Shown here one piece after another: positions 22,031 through 35,347 of a stretch of DNA of 64,000 bases (position 1 is its first letter; every line of letters begins with the position of its first letter). The notes under the pieces were generated by a model. The model was not told where the DNA came from. It saw only the letters and a program-made list of their open reading frames with translations, and did not search any database. The stretch lies in NCBI GenBank assembly GCA_036850595.1, contig CM072148.1, positions 24,417,352-24,481,351 on the forward strand. Reading direction: 5' to 3'. The position numbers and the translations under genes are program-made. The DNA is from Rhyacichthys aspro (Eukaryota > Chordata > Actinopteri > Gobiiformes > Rhyacichthyidae).

Positions 22031-24030
22031 GCAAGCATCCTTATGCCTAAATCTAAATCTCGCTATATCTGAAGAGCTCCTAAATATGATCAGAGAAAGA
22101 AATGTTGCTTGGGCCAAATCAAGATTAACTAATTACACCTTAAGTTGGGTTACATTTAGATCTATGAGAAATAAATGCACCCTTCAAACCAGGAAAACAA
22201 CATCAGAATATTACTTAAAGTCTATCTCAAAAAACCAACAAAATTTTTGAAGCAGATCACATCACTATCCAGTCCCAAGACAAAATCAAATCTGCCAGAA
22301 AGCATTATAGATTCAACGATTATTCAGGACAAAGGAGAAATTGCAAGGCATTTTAATTAATATTTTATATCAGCCACCCCTTCTGTTTCTTTTACATTCC
22401 CTGCAGAGTCTGTGTCTGTAAATTCAAATGATGTGGGTCATTCATTCTGTTCTGCTACAGCTCAATCTGAATTTGTCCTGCAACCTATTTCTCTTGCTGA
22501 AACCAGGAAAGCTCTAAAGGCCATTGATCCTAAACAACCACCTGGTCCAGACAATTTAGACCCCTATCTCCTAAAGCAAGCCGCTGATTTTATTGCTGAG
22601 CCTATAGCTCACATTCTTAATTTAAGCATTCAAACAAACATAATTCCCAAAATATGGAAAGCTGCTTATGTCCTGCCTGTGAGCCAGCAGATTTGAATAA
22701 TTACGGACCTATATCTAAACTATCACTACTAGCTAAAATTGGAATCCCAAGTCAATTCTCAACTAAAACGGTTTCTTATTGAAAATAACCTCCTGTGCGA
22801 GACCCAGTCAGGCTTTGAGCAGACCACAGTACTATAACAGTGTCTGTTATAAATTATAGAATCACTGCCTTGGACAAAAAACATTGTGCAGCCCTTTTTG
22901 TGGATCTCTAAGGCATTTGATTCTGTTGACCATCATTTACTTCTAGGCAGACTCATGGACATTGGTGTGAGTAATTCTGCCATTGAGTGGTTCAGAAATT
23001 ATCTTTCAGACAGAACGCAATGTGTTTTTGTTGAGGATCTAAAATCAGACAGGAGTTCCCAAAGGTTCCATTTTGGCGCAAGTTCACCATTTTTATAAAC
23101 AATCTGGGGCGTGAAAAGGTTAAATTTCATCTCATAATAATCAAATTTTCATGGACTATATTCATCTAAATTTTCATTCACTTGTACACATAATGGACTA
23201 TTTGTCAGTGACTGTCCTGGACACATCTATTGCATGGCCTGTCCGTTCTGGGAGTGGATCCCTCCTTCTGTGGTTCTCCCTGAGGTTTCAATTTTTCCCC
23301 GGTTGGGTTTTTTGAGTTTTTCCTCTGACCCTGATGGAGGGTCTAAGGACAGGGGATGTTGTCCTGCTCAACCTGTTTGCATATTTACTGTCTGTTTTGT
23401 GAAGCCCTTTGAGGCAATTGTTGTTGTGATACTGGGCTATACAAATAAAATTGAATTGAATCTCTATGCTGATGACACCATAATCTTTTCTGTTGCTTCC
23501 TCAGTCAACCAAGCACTGAATGAGCTTCAGACCGCTTTCCCTCAGCTTCAGGTTTCTATACATCAGCTCAGGAGACAAGAGTACTGGCTTATATTAATCT
23601 ATAAGGCCATCTTGGGTAAACTCGCCTCACATCTGTGTTACCTCCTGTCTCCGGCCACCAGTGGGTACAACTCCTTACATCGGCTCCTCTTAAAACTTGT
23701 CAGAACTGCTTTCTACTATGCTGCACCTTGGTCTTGGAACAATATTCAAAACTCATTGCAGCTTCAGCATCTCATTCCCCTGGGCGCTTTCAAATCTTTA
23801 CTGACAAACAATTTAACACAATAATGTTCTTGGTATTCTTGAGCTGGATTCAAGTGTTTTTTATAAGGTTGTTGTTGTAGTGTAGTGTTGTAGAATTGTA
23901 TGTTGTAGAATTGTATTTATTTGTCTTTTAACTGTTACCGGTTTGCCTCTTGGCCAGGTCTCCCTTGAAAAAGAGATTTTATCTCAAGGGGCTTCCTGGT
24001 AAACTAAAGGTTAAATAAAAATATTATATA
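22028..24030 (+). mobile_element. CR1/L2-like LINE, 5'-truncated and broken
   Basis: Pieces of one non-LTR retrotransposon ORF are visible in order. First comes the linker after the endonuclease (RNVAWAKSRL..FRSMRNKCTL), then the RT approach at 22412-22696 with DPKQPPGPDNLDPYLLK, then RT core at 22886-23098 with KAFDSVDHHLLLGRL and WFRNYLSDRTQCVFV, and LYADDTIIF at 23462. The end is CTTGGCCAGGTCTCCCTTGAAAA and a TAAATAAA tail, the stem-loop style 3' end common in fish L2-like LINEs. Frameshifts occur, including one just before KAFD, and a second element splits the RT at 23134. The endonuclease and 5' end are missing. Confidence 0.75.
23134..23459 (+). mobile_element. Nested LINE/SINE 3' tail inserted in the LINE RT
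   Basis: About 326 bp ending in GGGCTATACAAATAAAATTG and repeats of TTGAA, a common fish retroelement 3' tail. The 5-bp duplication ATCTC occurs at 23129-23133 and at 23460-23464. Without the insert, the host LINE reads straight through from KFH into LYADD. This tail family is therefore younger than the host LINE copy. Confidence 0.75.
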
Positions 24031-27000
24031 AAAAAAATATAAAATATCCCTAACCACTTAGCTGAGGGTTACAGAAATATAGAAATATGACAATTAATAT
24101 TGATGCAATAGGCCTCCTTTTCATCCAGTACTTAAGTTTTTGTTTTTGTTTTTTTGTTTTTTTGGTTCTAAATAAAGATGAGGAGGACTGTGTATTGAAA
24201 CTGATGAATTATATAAAATTGTCATAACTCAAGCATTGTTGACTCTTGGCAGAACTTATCAATGAAAATGTTTTATTATAATTACATTTTAAATTGTCTG
24301 TCTTTTGTATGTTTTGAGTAAAAAAAAACCTTTTGGTGATTGCCACTTGTTTAGCCCCCAGAGGGTTCTTTGGCAATCACTCATTACATTATTTTATGAA
24401 AACTGTAGTATTTATGAATTATTAATTTTTGTGGATAAATAAACTAAATTACCGGTCAGTTCATATCCTTGAATACAATTATTATGGAGAAATCTTTCCA
24501 TTTTGACATCCTTTCATATTGAAGAAGTTGGACTTGCCCACACTGAATGTACTGTCAGTCAGTGTGTGTTGAGAACAACATACAGTATGACTAAAAAAGA
24601 AGATAATGCCCCCTTGTGTGATGTCAGTCTACTTTATTTTTTCTCTAAATTCAAGGATTAATTACAAGTCATATAAATATTATTGGCAGGTTTACTTTTA
24701 AATTTTTATGCCATTAATTCTACATGAGTGGGACCCAGATCACATCACATCACGCCATCACTTAAATACTGCTTGAGGTCACAAGAAAGCACTGAAATGA
24801 AAACTTACTTCTCCTCCTCAGAATATTACATCATATATTTGTCCTGGAGAACCAGCTCCTGCCATCAGCAATAAACACAATTAATGGAAAATTAATTTAA
24901 AAGCACATTGGAAGGCTTACAACAGCTTCAGAAACAATTACCTTAAAATGATCACAAAATCTTGATGCAATCGAGTTATTAATTAAAGAACAGTCAATTT
25001 CTTCACACTGAGCAGTGAGACTGCATCAGTGTAGTGGAACAGGGTAACGTGGGGGCAAAGGCAAATGTCCATTTGGTCATCCAAGGAGGGGTAAGCAAGT
25101 GTTCATTGTGAAAAGGGGGCAAGGATCCAGGGGTATTGGCAGGGCACACAGTCCATGTGGCAAAACGTTTCCAGTGGAGAAGTATCCAAGTGTGTTTGTT
25201 CAAGGGGGCTCTAAAGGTGATGGGTGCAAACCCATGTCTTAACCTCCTCGTAACATAGAATTATTATGCCTGATACGACGAGATCTCCAAGTGAATCCAT
25301 TTTGTTTAGGCTCTTCAGGTGAAACAATCTTCTTCAAACACATTTGAATTTATCATAAACTGTACTTTGAAAAATATTCTGTAACCATATCTCATTTTTA
25401 CCAAGATGCATTTTTACATTTAACTCCTTATAAGACCATAATTGTGCATTTCACAATCATAAATGCATCAGTGTTATATGAATTACAGAGAGGACTTCTT
25501 TAATGCATACATAAGCTTCACACAGTGATCAGAATGCATTCACTTTTTTTCCTTATCTGAAATAAAAGCATTTTCTTTATTTGTTTTTACCTCTACAAAT
25601 AACAAAATAACAGAAATTATTTCTTTGATATCAAGAAACATAATTAACAGAACTTAGATGATGTTTTTTCCTCCTTTGTGTTATTTCATAGGCTACTAAA
25701 AGCACACATTATAAAACTACTACTTTAATTATTTGCATTATTTTTAGACCCGAAAGTTTTGCTTATTATCTATGCCTTAAGTTAATTTATTTTACTTTAT
25801 TTGTAATGAACACTTGCTTTCTGCAGTTTCCACAGAAAGCAGCATTAGTTCAAATTACCCTAACAGTTCTCTATATGTTCCTCCTTGAGTAGTAAGTGGA
25901 AGGTCTAGTACTTATAATTCTGTATCATATGTTACTTTGTCTGCAGCAGTAAGTTTACACATTAATTGGGTGTGTGAGGCCGCTATCTTTAAATTGTTCA
26001 TCTTTGAATAAAATAATCTAAAAGGCATGTACCGTAAGGCTGGTCGTATGGGACTCAGCTGTAAGCCTCCACATCCCTGTAGACTGTCAGGGAGCAGGAC
26101 CTGCACTTTTACAAGTTCTATGAAAGGTCCGCTCCTGCCCCTTGGAAACAGAGATACATTCAGATTACTATTATTTAGGTAACCAGGTAGCTTTTATTTT
26201 TTAACATGCGTAGTACTGTTCGGCAATAATTGATTACAACATTTGCTTTAACTTACTCGTTCCTGTAGATTTATTTCTAACCACTTCTGACACTTGACAC
26301 TCCTCCAAGTGAAGTCATTAAAACTGTGTGTACACATGGATAACAATTGCAGATGAGAGGAAAACCAAAACCAGTTAAGATGTCTTGAAACAACAAATTG
26401 ATGTTGTGTACATGATGTGAAATGTGTAGGCAGCAACAGTAAACACATTAGCATGGAAATATATGAGATAACTTACCACACTTGCTCACAGGTTACGATT
26501 AATGTCCAGGTGCAAATTTTTTTAAACCCTTCTAGATTAAATATGAGTATTTATTAGCCACTAAATACTGAACCTCTTACTTATTCTGCTATCCACTCAC
26601 TAACAGCAAACACACCTGATCCCCATGAGCCAAAGTTAACCTGTAAAAGTTATTCCTTATGTTTGTTGGACAAGCCAGCGGGGGCATTAACAAACTATTA
26701 CAGTACTCCTTTGTCCATTTGTTCAGCAATAACAAAAGGATTCAGTGATGTTTAACATGTAGCCTTTAAATAACAGCTAAATATTTAACCAGTCACTAGC
26801 ATCGACATTAAACACATGTAGTGTTGGTTGTGTGTTATTCACCAACAGCATCTTGTTCAGGCACCTTCCACACTTTTCATATTCACACACTAAAAGAATA
26901 GAATTACAAAAACCTTTTTTTGTTCTTGGACCTGAGGACAGAACATGATTACTATGCCAAACATTTATCTACCTTACTACCTATTTTCTTCTTCAAGGTG

Positions 27001-28139
27001 GATACAATGTATTTACCATATGCACTGTAAAATGCTTGTTTGTTTTTGTTTTACCTGAAACCAATAGCAAAATAGATATTACACAGCACACAAGATATAA
27101 CAAAGAAAACGTAACAAAGAAATATAAAATATACATCTAGATAATGTACAATGAAAATGAGTAAGCAATATAGACATTAAAATGTGAAGTGATTAGTGTT
27201 GTGTCTACAGATGCTATGTAATACCATAATTATACTGCTATACGCCTCACCAACAGATAGCACTGTAACAAGGTGAACGAGAACAAGGCTAGACAGACAG
27301 TATGTAAAAGAGTGGGAGGATAACAGAGAATGTACCTGTACCTTGACACGCCTGCCAGCTCAGATTAAAGATCGTAAAGAGTTGCTGAGCCTGCTGATTT
27401 CTGCACAACCAACATAACAATTAGGTAGTGCAATTTAGACACTGAAAGTTTTAAATCTTGCATTTAAGACTTCAATGCAATTTCAATTCAACTTAGCAAT
27501 TCAAATATTAAGCAACTTCCCAAAAGGATATTGGTGTTCATCCCAGGTGAATATCTGGACTCTGGATTGGACTGATCCCAGCAGGAACCTTGTCTTTTTG
27601 GTGTTTGCCTGTAACATAAACACTCTCTGGCCGGTAGAGGGCCTTCATTAGATCTTACGTTGTCAAATCAAGCCTGTGTAGGTGGCTGTTTATTATTATT
27701 ATTATTGTTTATTATTGAGCTCCAATGCACAATGTTCCAGAGTGGGACCCTGTTGGTAAAATGTCTGTTGAAACAATTGCCCACCAGCCTAGAAAACAAT
27801 TAGGTTAGAACAGCTCATGTATTACAAACCGTAAGTGTTATTTGTTGAAATTTCCCTTTTTCATGTTTCCATGTTGCTCTTGAATCTGAGGTCTCAGAGA
27901 GTCATTGTTAAGAGTTAGGTGTTAGTATTGATTAGTGAGTCAGTCCGTTCCACTTCTTAACCCTCCTCAGGAACAACTGTGTCTTGTTCTTCTTCTTCCT
28001 TATCTTTTGGTTTCAGAAACATTCAGTAATATTTAGTTTAAACTAAATCTTGTGTCGTTTACTCTGAATTTCTTTATTTTGTAAATAACTTTACCACTTT
28101 GATTATTCTTTGTGTTTAGTTTAAATTTAATTACTTTAA

Positions 28140-28145
<6 letters not shown>
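24031..28145. other. AT-rich intergenic stretch, no gene recognised
   Basis: Between the mgat3 promoter and tab1. No frame resembles a known protein, and short ATT and poly-T tracts occur (for example 27693-27716). I see no terminal repeats or splice-flanked exons. Confidence 0.4.

Positions 28146-28232
<87 letters not shown>
28146..28232. repeat. TA microsatellite
   Basis: Pure TA dinucleotide tract of about 87 bp. Confidence 0.95.
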
Positions 28233-28236
<4 letters not shown>

Positions 28237-29329
28237 TAGAAAGAGTCATAATAATAATTGTCTCGACTAAGAACCACCAGGATTCTCTTCTCTTGCTCCC
28301 ACCTCTTTTTTATTTATGTAGCAAACATTTGTAAAAAGAGAGAATTAGGCTAAGTGATGTGAAGTTAAATTGTTTCGGGGCACCACCTCAAAGAGGAAAA
28401 GAATAATAAAGCCTAATATGAATTTGAACGTGAGTTCTTAAGCCAGACAGTGATCCGTATATGAAGTGAAACAACCACAAACTTAAGCATAAATTAGTGA
28501 GAAATGATGACGTTTATTGACCAGAATTAACAAACAGACGGCATTTGAGATTGCAGATTGAATCAACAATAAATAACAGGAGTATATTCATGGATTGAAA
28601 CAATAAACCTCTTAAATCTTATTGAAGGTGGGATATGATTTTACGGGAATAAATGGAAAATTGACAAAGTTAATGAATTTAGAAAAACAGTCTAAAAGAA
28701 TTAAATTAAATTTGAGTTAAGTTTAAGTTAAGTTTAATCTTTATTCCAACTCTGTATCAAGTAACTGTGTAGATCTTACTGGAAGAGCCAAGGCTGGAGG
28801 CAAGAGGTCAGAGGCCTGGGGCCAACAGGAATGGTGCTGGTACCAACAGGTCCAAACTTCTTGGTACTGCCGATGATGGTTTGGAGTTGGGTCCCCAAAG
28901 CTAGCTGACTGTTGTGGTCCTCTGTTGATGGCTCTTGGTGGATCTACTCTGGGTTCTCTCTGCCTTGGGCTGAGCTGCTGCTTGCCATGGGTCAGAGGTC
29001 AGGAGCATCTCCGGTCTGTGAGACGGGCTGCTGATATCTATGCCTTTATGGCCAGCTGAGTCAGTTAAACCAGAGTCCGGCATAAAGAAAGTAAAATCTC
29101 AGATAAAAAATGCCGATTGGAAAAACATTCTTGGTAGACTTTTAAGCAAAACAGTTTCTGCATCAGCGATTGAACCAAAAATTGATTAAAAACATGTCCT
29201 TTGGACGGGCATAACTTAAGTAGGCTACGTTGAAGAAAAATACTCTTAATAGTAAAAATAACGAATTAAACAAAAACGAGTGTTCGGCTGTTGCTCTGAA
29301 AAATTGAAGACAAAGAGACAAATGGAAAC
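28233..29329. other. Intergenic, unidentified
   Basis: A less AT-rich patch at 28780-29080 (many TGG and CTG words) contrasts with its surroundings. It could be part of an LTR element leader, but no terminal repeats or frames support that. Confidence 0.25.
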
Positions 29330-29508
29330 TACTGAACAAGTGTACTGAACACTGAAAAACTCAAAAACTGAAGAAGAACTGAACAACTGTACTGAACTGA
29401 ACCGAACCGAAAAGAACAACATGAGGTGAAAAGAACACTCAAAAGAACTAAACTGAACTAAGACGAAGACTGGACTCAACTGAACAGAACATACTGAAAA
29501 GAACTGAG
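29330..29508. repeat. Degenerate GAACT/GAACC pentamer-rich minisatellite
   Basis: Dense, irregular repetition of ACTGAAC, GAACTGAAC and GAACCGAAC units. The reading frame over it (Ser, Phe and Val rich on the minus strand) is a by-product. Confidence 0.7.
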
Positions 29509-32500
29509 GTGCCAACACCCTCTAAACTATTTTATCTTTATGGAATTTAGAGAGGCGTGTCTACGCAATGGCGGCAAGAGTTCCTTAGGAGGGGGAGTTA
29601 AAGATGATCTCATGCTAAGGCTTCATATTACCACCTTCAAATATTGTGGAACAACTAAACACTCATTTATATCCAAATGTATCAACATTATATTCCAAAA
29701 ACACTATGCATTCAAACATAAAACAATGGCTCTATGGTGAATATTTATAGTTCTTTAGAATATACACATGTATTCACAGTTAAAACATTTCTTTAGCATG
29801 TATGTGCATGTATTCACATTGATGACAAAAACAGGAGAAATAAAGGTAAGGCTTGTCATCAAATCTTTAGTTCAACAAGGTAAAAGTCTTTATTCATTAA
29901 TGAGCAACTTTTAAATCTGTTAAAGTTGATCCTTCAATGTTTATTCAAGTTTGGTCTTTTGGAAAGGAATGTAGGAATGAGGCTCATAATTTATAGCAGT
30001 GCCATCCATGCTAAGCACAAATCATGTCTTTCGTCCGGAAAGGTCCTTCAAAGTTGTAAATCCGTTGAATTAAAGCCGTGTTCACAAGAAAGATATTATT
30101 TTAGCGGGTCCGGGAAATTCCGTATGTTCCTGAGGTCAAAAGGTTGTACCCTACATTCATGTGAGGATCATGTGCACCTGAGCCACACAGAAAGAAAAAA
30201 TATGGGGCTACACTTTATTTTTGGAGTCACAAGAGTGACCTTTTGTCTTTGACTCATGTGATTCCTTCCTCTGCATGTATTTGTATTATATACTTTTTGG
30301 ATGATTATTACCAGTAAATTAACATGTGAATGATTTAAGAGCCCTAATCTCAACAGCAGACACACCTCCTCAGGTGATAAAACCACAGTGAAGTACTTTA
30401 GCTCCATACTTCACCACAGACACCACACCTGGCGTTAACTGGACAGTCTCCTGTCAAACCTGAAACACACCCAACTACAACACAGCATTAAAAACAATAA
30501 ACACACACAGAGCTCAACTGGACCAGCACTTAGCATAAATGTGCCAGAATTTAGACCCTTTTTGAAGTTTGAACAACAAAATTCTGTTCAAATTCCCCGA
30601 AAAACTGTGGAATAATAATGATAAAGAAACCCAAGAGCTATGAGAGTGTTAGTCTACTGATTAGTTTGTCTACTTATTATTAGACATTTAGTGACATTGA
30701 ATAGAATGCTGTCTTCATTGCAGACCTCGCTCTAAACTAAAAAGATACACATCTCAATAGTTGAACTCATGTAATAGAAACTGTTTAGTTTTTGGTTTTT
30801 TATGTTTTAATGTATTAATTTTAATAAATTCCAGAAATAAAAACAAAGTAGTTAAAAGTAAATCTCAGAGTCTAGGAGTGGAAATGAGAGCCAGTGTCAG
30901 TACCGTGTGTCCAAGGTGAGCAGCACCCCTCGTGCAGCAGCAGAACAGTTTATGTTGTAATGACCTCTGTGCAGCAGCAGCAGTTGTAGTGGCATAGATT
31001 CAGTCCATTTGACATGAGGACAGTGTGGAGGAGCCCAGTCAAAAAAGTGCAGCTTTAAGACCAGTCAGGAACGTGCTTTCTTTGTCGTGGGTGCTTCAGC
31101 TCATGTTTCTCAGAGACGATAAAGAGCAGGCAGCCATGTTCTCAGATAAGTCTCAGGAGACAAAACAGTGCCACAGCCAGGCAGGTTCAGTTCAGTACTG
31201 GAGCAGTGGAATCAACCAGCAAGGCACCCGAAGTAACTACCCACCCAGAAACACTAGGCCATCAACAGGTCTCATTTCCACTCACAGTTATCACAGAAGA
31301 CAGTCACAGTCCTCTATCAGTTGTCTATAAAGAGTCTGAAGCTGTACAGTCCAAAAGAAGTAAAGCACTTTTAGAGGTACTAAAGAGGATTAACATCTAT
31401 ATTCAGAGACTTTAGGAGAAGACTATAGTCACTGTACTGGTTAACTTTTAACCATTTACCAAAAAGGAAGTAACTTTTGCATTATTTCTCAAAGATCAGC
31501 CTGAAAACACCATTCATCAGGTTATACCACTTTAGAAACTAATACATTACTTTATGTTACAGCTATAAAAACTGAAAACCTCTGTAACTGATGTTTAACT
31601 AGTTTGATTCAAAAACAGGTCACAGCAGCGACTCACTGCCAAGATATATGGTAACAAATAATGAAGACTAAATTAATGTTAAACTCTCAATAGCATTAAC
31701 TGAAGTAAAACTTCATTTACATTGAGTTATTGTTAGACTTGGTGAGTCATGTTTGGTCAAACTGACGTGTCTTGGTCAGAGGATAAAATTTTTTATAAAC
31801 TATGATTTTGTTGCCCTTGTTCTCTTTTGATAATACAATATTAACAAAATATTAAGGAGACACTTTTATCAGCTATCAAAAGTGGCATTATTGTATAACA
31901 GAACATCAAGATCCCGAAGGCTCTTGCCACCTGGGTCGATGTAAACTCTCAAACTCTCAAAGTTTTTCCTAGTATGAGGAAGGAAAAAGGAATGGCTAGA
32001 ATGTCTATGTTGATATTTCATACACCAAGTATAACATAAAAGAATAACTATATAGCTGACTACAGAAAACTACAAGACACTCACTAAATGATAACACAGT
32101 GAATCAAGTAATACTTTCAACACAACATCATCTCATATAATTCAGCTTTACTTCAATGGTACAACAATCATTCACCATTAAGCCTTAAAGTAATGTTTTT
32201 AAACCTATTTCAGTTACATTTAATTCAGGAAAACTTGTTTCAGAAACTTTACTTTCATATTTAATTTTACTCCACAAAGCACTTTTTAACTCTCTTTTAA
32301 TTTCCCATAGACTCATTTTATGCCTATTTATTACACATTTCATTTTTTACTTTTGTTTGTTCTAGTTTTCTCACTGCTTAATTGCTGTTTTTATTTACTT
32401 TATTTTTATGGTTTTATTTATTAATTTATTTACTTCATAATGCTTAAAAGAAAAGTATTGTATTATATTTTGAATTGTTCAATGAATGAAACTCTAAAGA

Positions 32501-33761
32501 CAATGTCAAACAATGTCAAACTGTCCCTGTAACATTTCCCCGTAAGCATTTTGTCAGGGTCTTGTTGACCATTGACCTTCTTACACTCAGTTACAAAGTT
32601 CTTACTCACAGTTTAGCTGCAGAGAATGGAGACAGAGAACACAGATATGACATTTGACATGTAACTCATGCATCAGCTTTAAACTGGAGCTCTTTGTTTC
32701 CTGTAAACAACAAGTAGAGCACCACCAATTCTCAAAATGTAACACATCATAAAAAACACTCATAATGAATAAGTGAAACAACTCCAGGTTTATTGTTGTC
32801 TGCAACTCATCCACTGATGTTACCCCTATTTATTCTTCTGTTTGCAGGCTGTTATGATGGTATTATTTGCCATGTCATTTTAATACAGTTTAGTTTAATC
32901 ACTCTCAATAGTGCTTCTCCAGTGATCAGTCACATCACTTTAACATCAATCATCATTATTTCAGTTTAAACTCATTACAGTCACACTGTAATATTTTCTT
33001 AACTGTATTTTTAATCAAACAGTTGTTGTTATAGCAAATCTTTTATTCGAAAAAAAAAAAAAAGGCCATTATTTTTGTCAACTTCACACAGAAAAGATAC
33101 ACAGCAGCTGCACCAAACATGTGACACAAGACAAGACAGACACCAGATATACCAAACTAAATTAGTTTTAGTTAACTACCTTCCTACTTTTTAACAAAAA
33201 TCTTCAAACATAATGTCATTTTATTTTATAACGCCTTCCAGCACTTTTTGTGCACCTATCAAAAAGTTTTTACTTTAGCAACTTTTAGAGAACCTGTTTG
33301 CAAAGAGATTAGTATGATCAATATTACTATTATTCTTTCCCTGTCTCTTTACTCTTCCTCACTTTTTTTTTTTAACCCTTCTTTTACCTTTGCCTGCTTC
33401 CTCGTCCTTCTGACAATGCGTTCTCTGTCAGGAAAGGAGCGAGAGCAAAGGTGGGGGCTGTTTGTTCACAGACTCAAGCGCTATGATAGGTCAGAGACAG
33501 AGCCTTGCTTTTAGGTTTTCATTGATTAAAGGGTCCATATTTTATTTTCTAAACAAAGGGTATTGTCCACTTTAGATCAAGTCTAGCTTTACTTTGTTAC
33601 AGCTCTTATTTACATCTGTAAACCACCTTCCTCATCTTCCCTGATGCTGGTCCTGTCCACATCCTCACATGCATGCTAGTTGTTGACTTTGCCTTGTTTG
33701 CCTTGTCCTACTGATGTTACGGGCCCCAAGGATGGGGTGTACCGCAACGGAAAGATGTTAT
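29509..33761. other. AT-rich intergenic stretch, no gene recognised
   Basis: No recognisable exon. The longest frames (29926-30252 and 31025-31330, plus strand) look random in composition and lack splice or promoter context. Confidence 0.4.
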
Positions 33762-33833
33762 CTGAAAAATATAGTAATTGGTAAGAGCAATGATCACACA
33801 GGAGCGCTGCCATTCACGTCCAGATTGCGTCTG
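33762..33833. repeat. 72-bp direct repeat, left copy
   Basis: Begins CTGAAAAATATAGTAATTGG and is 69/72 identical by eye to 36211-36282, in the same orientation. Two of the three differences are CpG decays. It could be part of a decayed LTR pair or a segmental duplication separated by the TTAA element. Confidence 0.6.
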
Positions 33834-34299
33834 TTTAATTGTCATTAAACCAAAGTATACAGATGTACAATAAAGGTCTTATTTTCACAATAATACATGT
33901 TTTCATTAGTTATTTCCTCTTCTGGTAACACTCAGTGACATTCCATTACCTCTTTACTTCACTTATTTACAGCTACTAACGTTATAGTGTAATATACAGG
34001 ACTACTCAACTGTATTTAAAGGTCCTATATTATACTATTTTGAACATTATACAGTGTATTTTGGATACATTTAGGTTACCATATCACGTTTTGCAACATG
34101 AAACACACAATAATTATCTTATACAAGCGGTTTGGATGAGCTCTCATCATGAGTCCAAAGTGAACGGTCTGATTTGGGGCTGTCACTTTAAGGCTCAGCT
34201 CTCCCGTGTTGGCTCCGCCCACTCAGGACATTACGCTAGAACTGCACTGGAAACAGACTGAAGTAAACACGGTACATCGTAGTAATAACTTTTTCAGCA

Positions 34300-35347
34300 A
34301 TGGCTTTGAGAGTAACTGAGCCGCAGTGGCGTGCTTACCATTAGGCAAAGGTAGGCAAATGCCTAGGGCCCCAACATTTTGGGTATTACTGGTCCAGTCT
34401 GCCGGCAATTTAAGCTAGCGCTATTATTAGCTCAGCTCACCACAGCGGCGCACCTTAAGGTTACGAATGTAACCCAGGATCTATGATGTTCAGGTTACTA
34501 TTTGAATATGATGTGCTTCTGTCATATAGTATTACTGATTGTTCCTTTTGTATATGTTTCTTTCAGACCACACACACTTACACACACACTCTCGATCCAT
34601 TAAACATTCTTAAGTCTATCTCCAGTCTCCCGATTCTGTGATGGGAATCAAGTGTCTAAATTGGCTGCTTCAGCCAGCGTTACTCCTTTAGATTAATGTA
34701 GAGGTTCCTACAATTTATTTTACAGTTAAAAAACACCTAAAAACAGAGACAGAGTGGTTGATCCACACTGTGCTTGTGTTAGAACTGACAGTAACTGAAA
34801 AGAACAATAATTTCTCACAAATATTGAAGTTAATTTAATAGTATTAGTAAATTTACTCACTACTGTATTAAGAAAAAAACCCCAACTTGATTCTGAAGTT
34901 GATCTGAGTGAGATCAAACCAGAAAAGCCGCCGAATATGTGTTTTTGTTATTGTGAAGTATTGCTGTATGACAATTGTGGAGGGGCTACACAATCTCTCA
35001 ACCTCAAGGCCTTCTGGTACATTAAGGCAGATATGAGGAAGGGCCCCCTCAAAAGTTTGCCTAGGGCTCCAAATTTGCTAAGCCCGCCACTGCTGAGCCG
35101 TATATCTTCGACCCAGAGTCTGACTCCGAGTTCGAAGAACATGAGCAAACACAAAGACCTCGAAGGCTTCTACAAGATGTTTCTGCTTGGTAAATGAGAA
35201 ACTATTTATTGTGTATGTTTCTATGGTGTAGCCCGTAACATAGCGCGTGTTAACTGCTTCTGTTTATAGGTGCACATGTGGAAATGACCATACAATGCCT
35301 ACTGAAGTTGAGAATGTATGCTGCCTGGAGACTCCTAAGGTAGCTGT
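34300..35347 (+). pseudogene. P2RX7 C-terminal (ballast)-like remnant, copy B
   Basis: ATG 34300 starts MALRVTEP, and the hAT MITE then breaks the frame. The text resumes at 35101 as YIFDPESDSEFEEHEQTQ up to a TG|GTAAATG donor near 35191. The next exon opens after TTTATAG at about 35270 and reads CTCGNDHTMPTEVENVCCLE. The split into the same two exons as copy A shows that the intron predates amplification of the element. A similar CxCG..CC pattern suggests a ballast-type zinc module, with the third Cys replaced by Asp. Confidence 0.5.
34324..35092. mobile_element. hAT-type MITE inside copy B, 769 bp
   Basis: Starts CAGTGGCGTGC and ends GCCCGCCACTG. The 8-bp duplication CTGAGCCG is exact at 34316-34323 and 35093-35100. 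Words near both ends (GCCTAGGGCC, GCCTAGGGCT) form extended terminal similarity. No transposase domain recognised. Confidence 0.9.

Noticed and set aside
21522..22117. Overlapping frames of 77-165 codons in the GC-rich block
   Set aside because: Many frames stay open on both strands at once because of base composition, and the block fits a noncoding first exon and promoter better.
31025..31330. 101-codon plus-strand frame
   Set aside because: Composition looks random, with no motif, signal peptide or conserved block that I can recognise.
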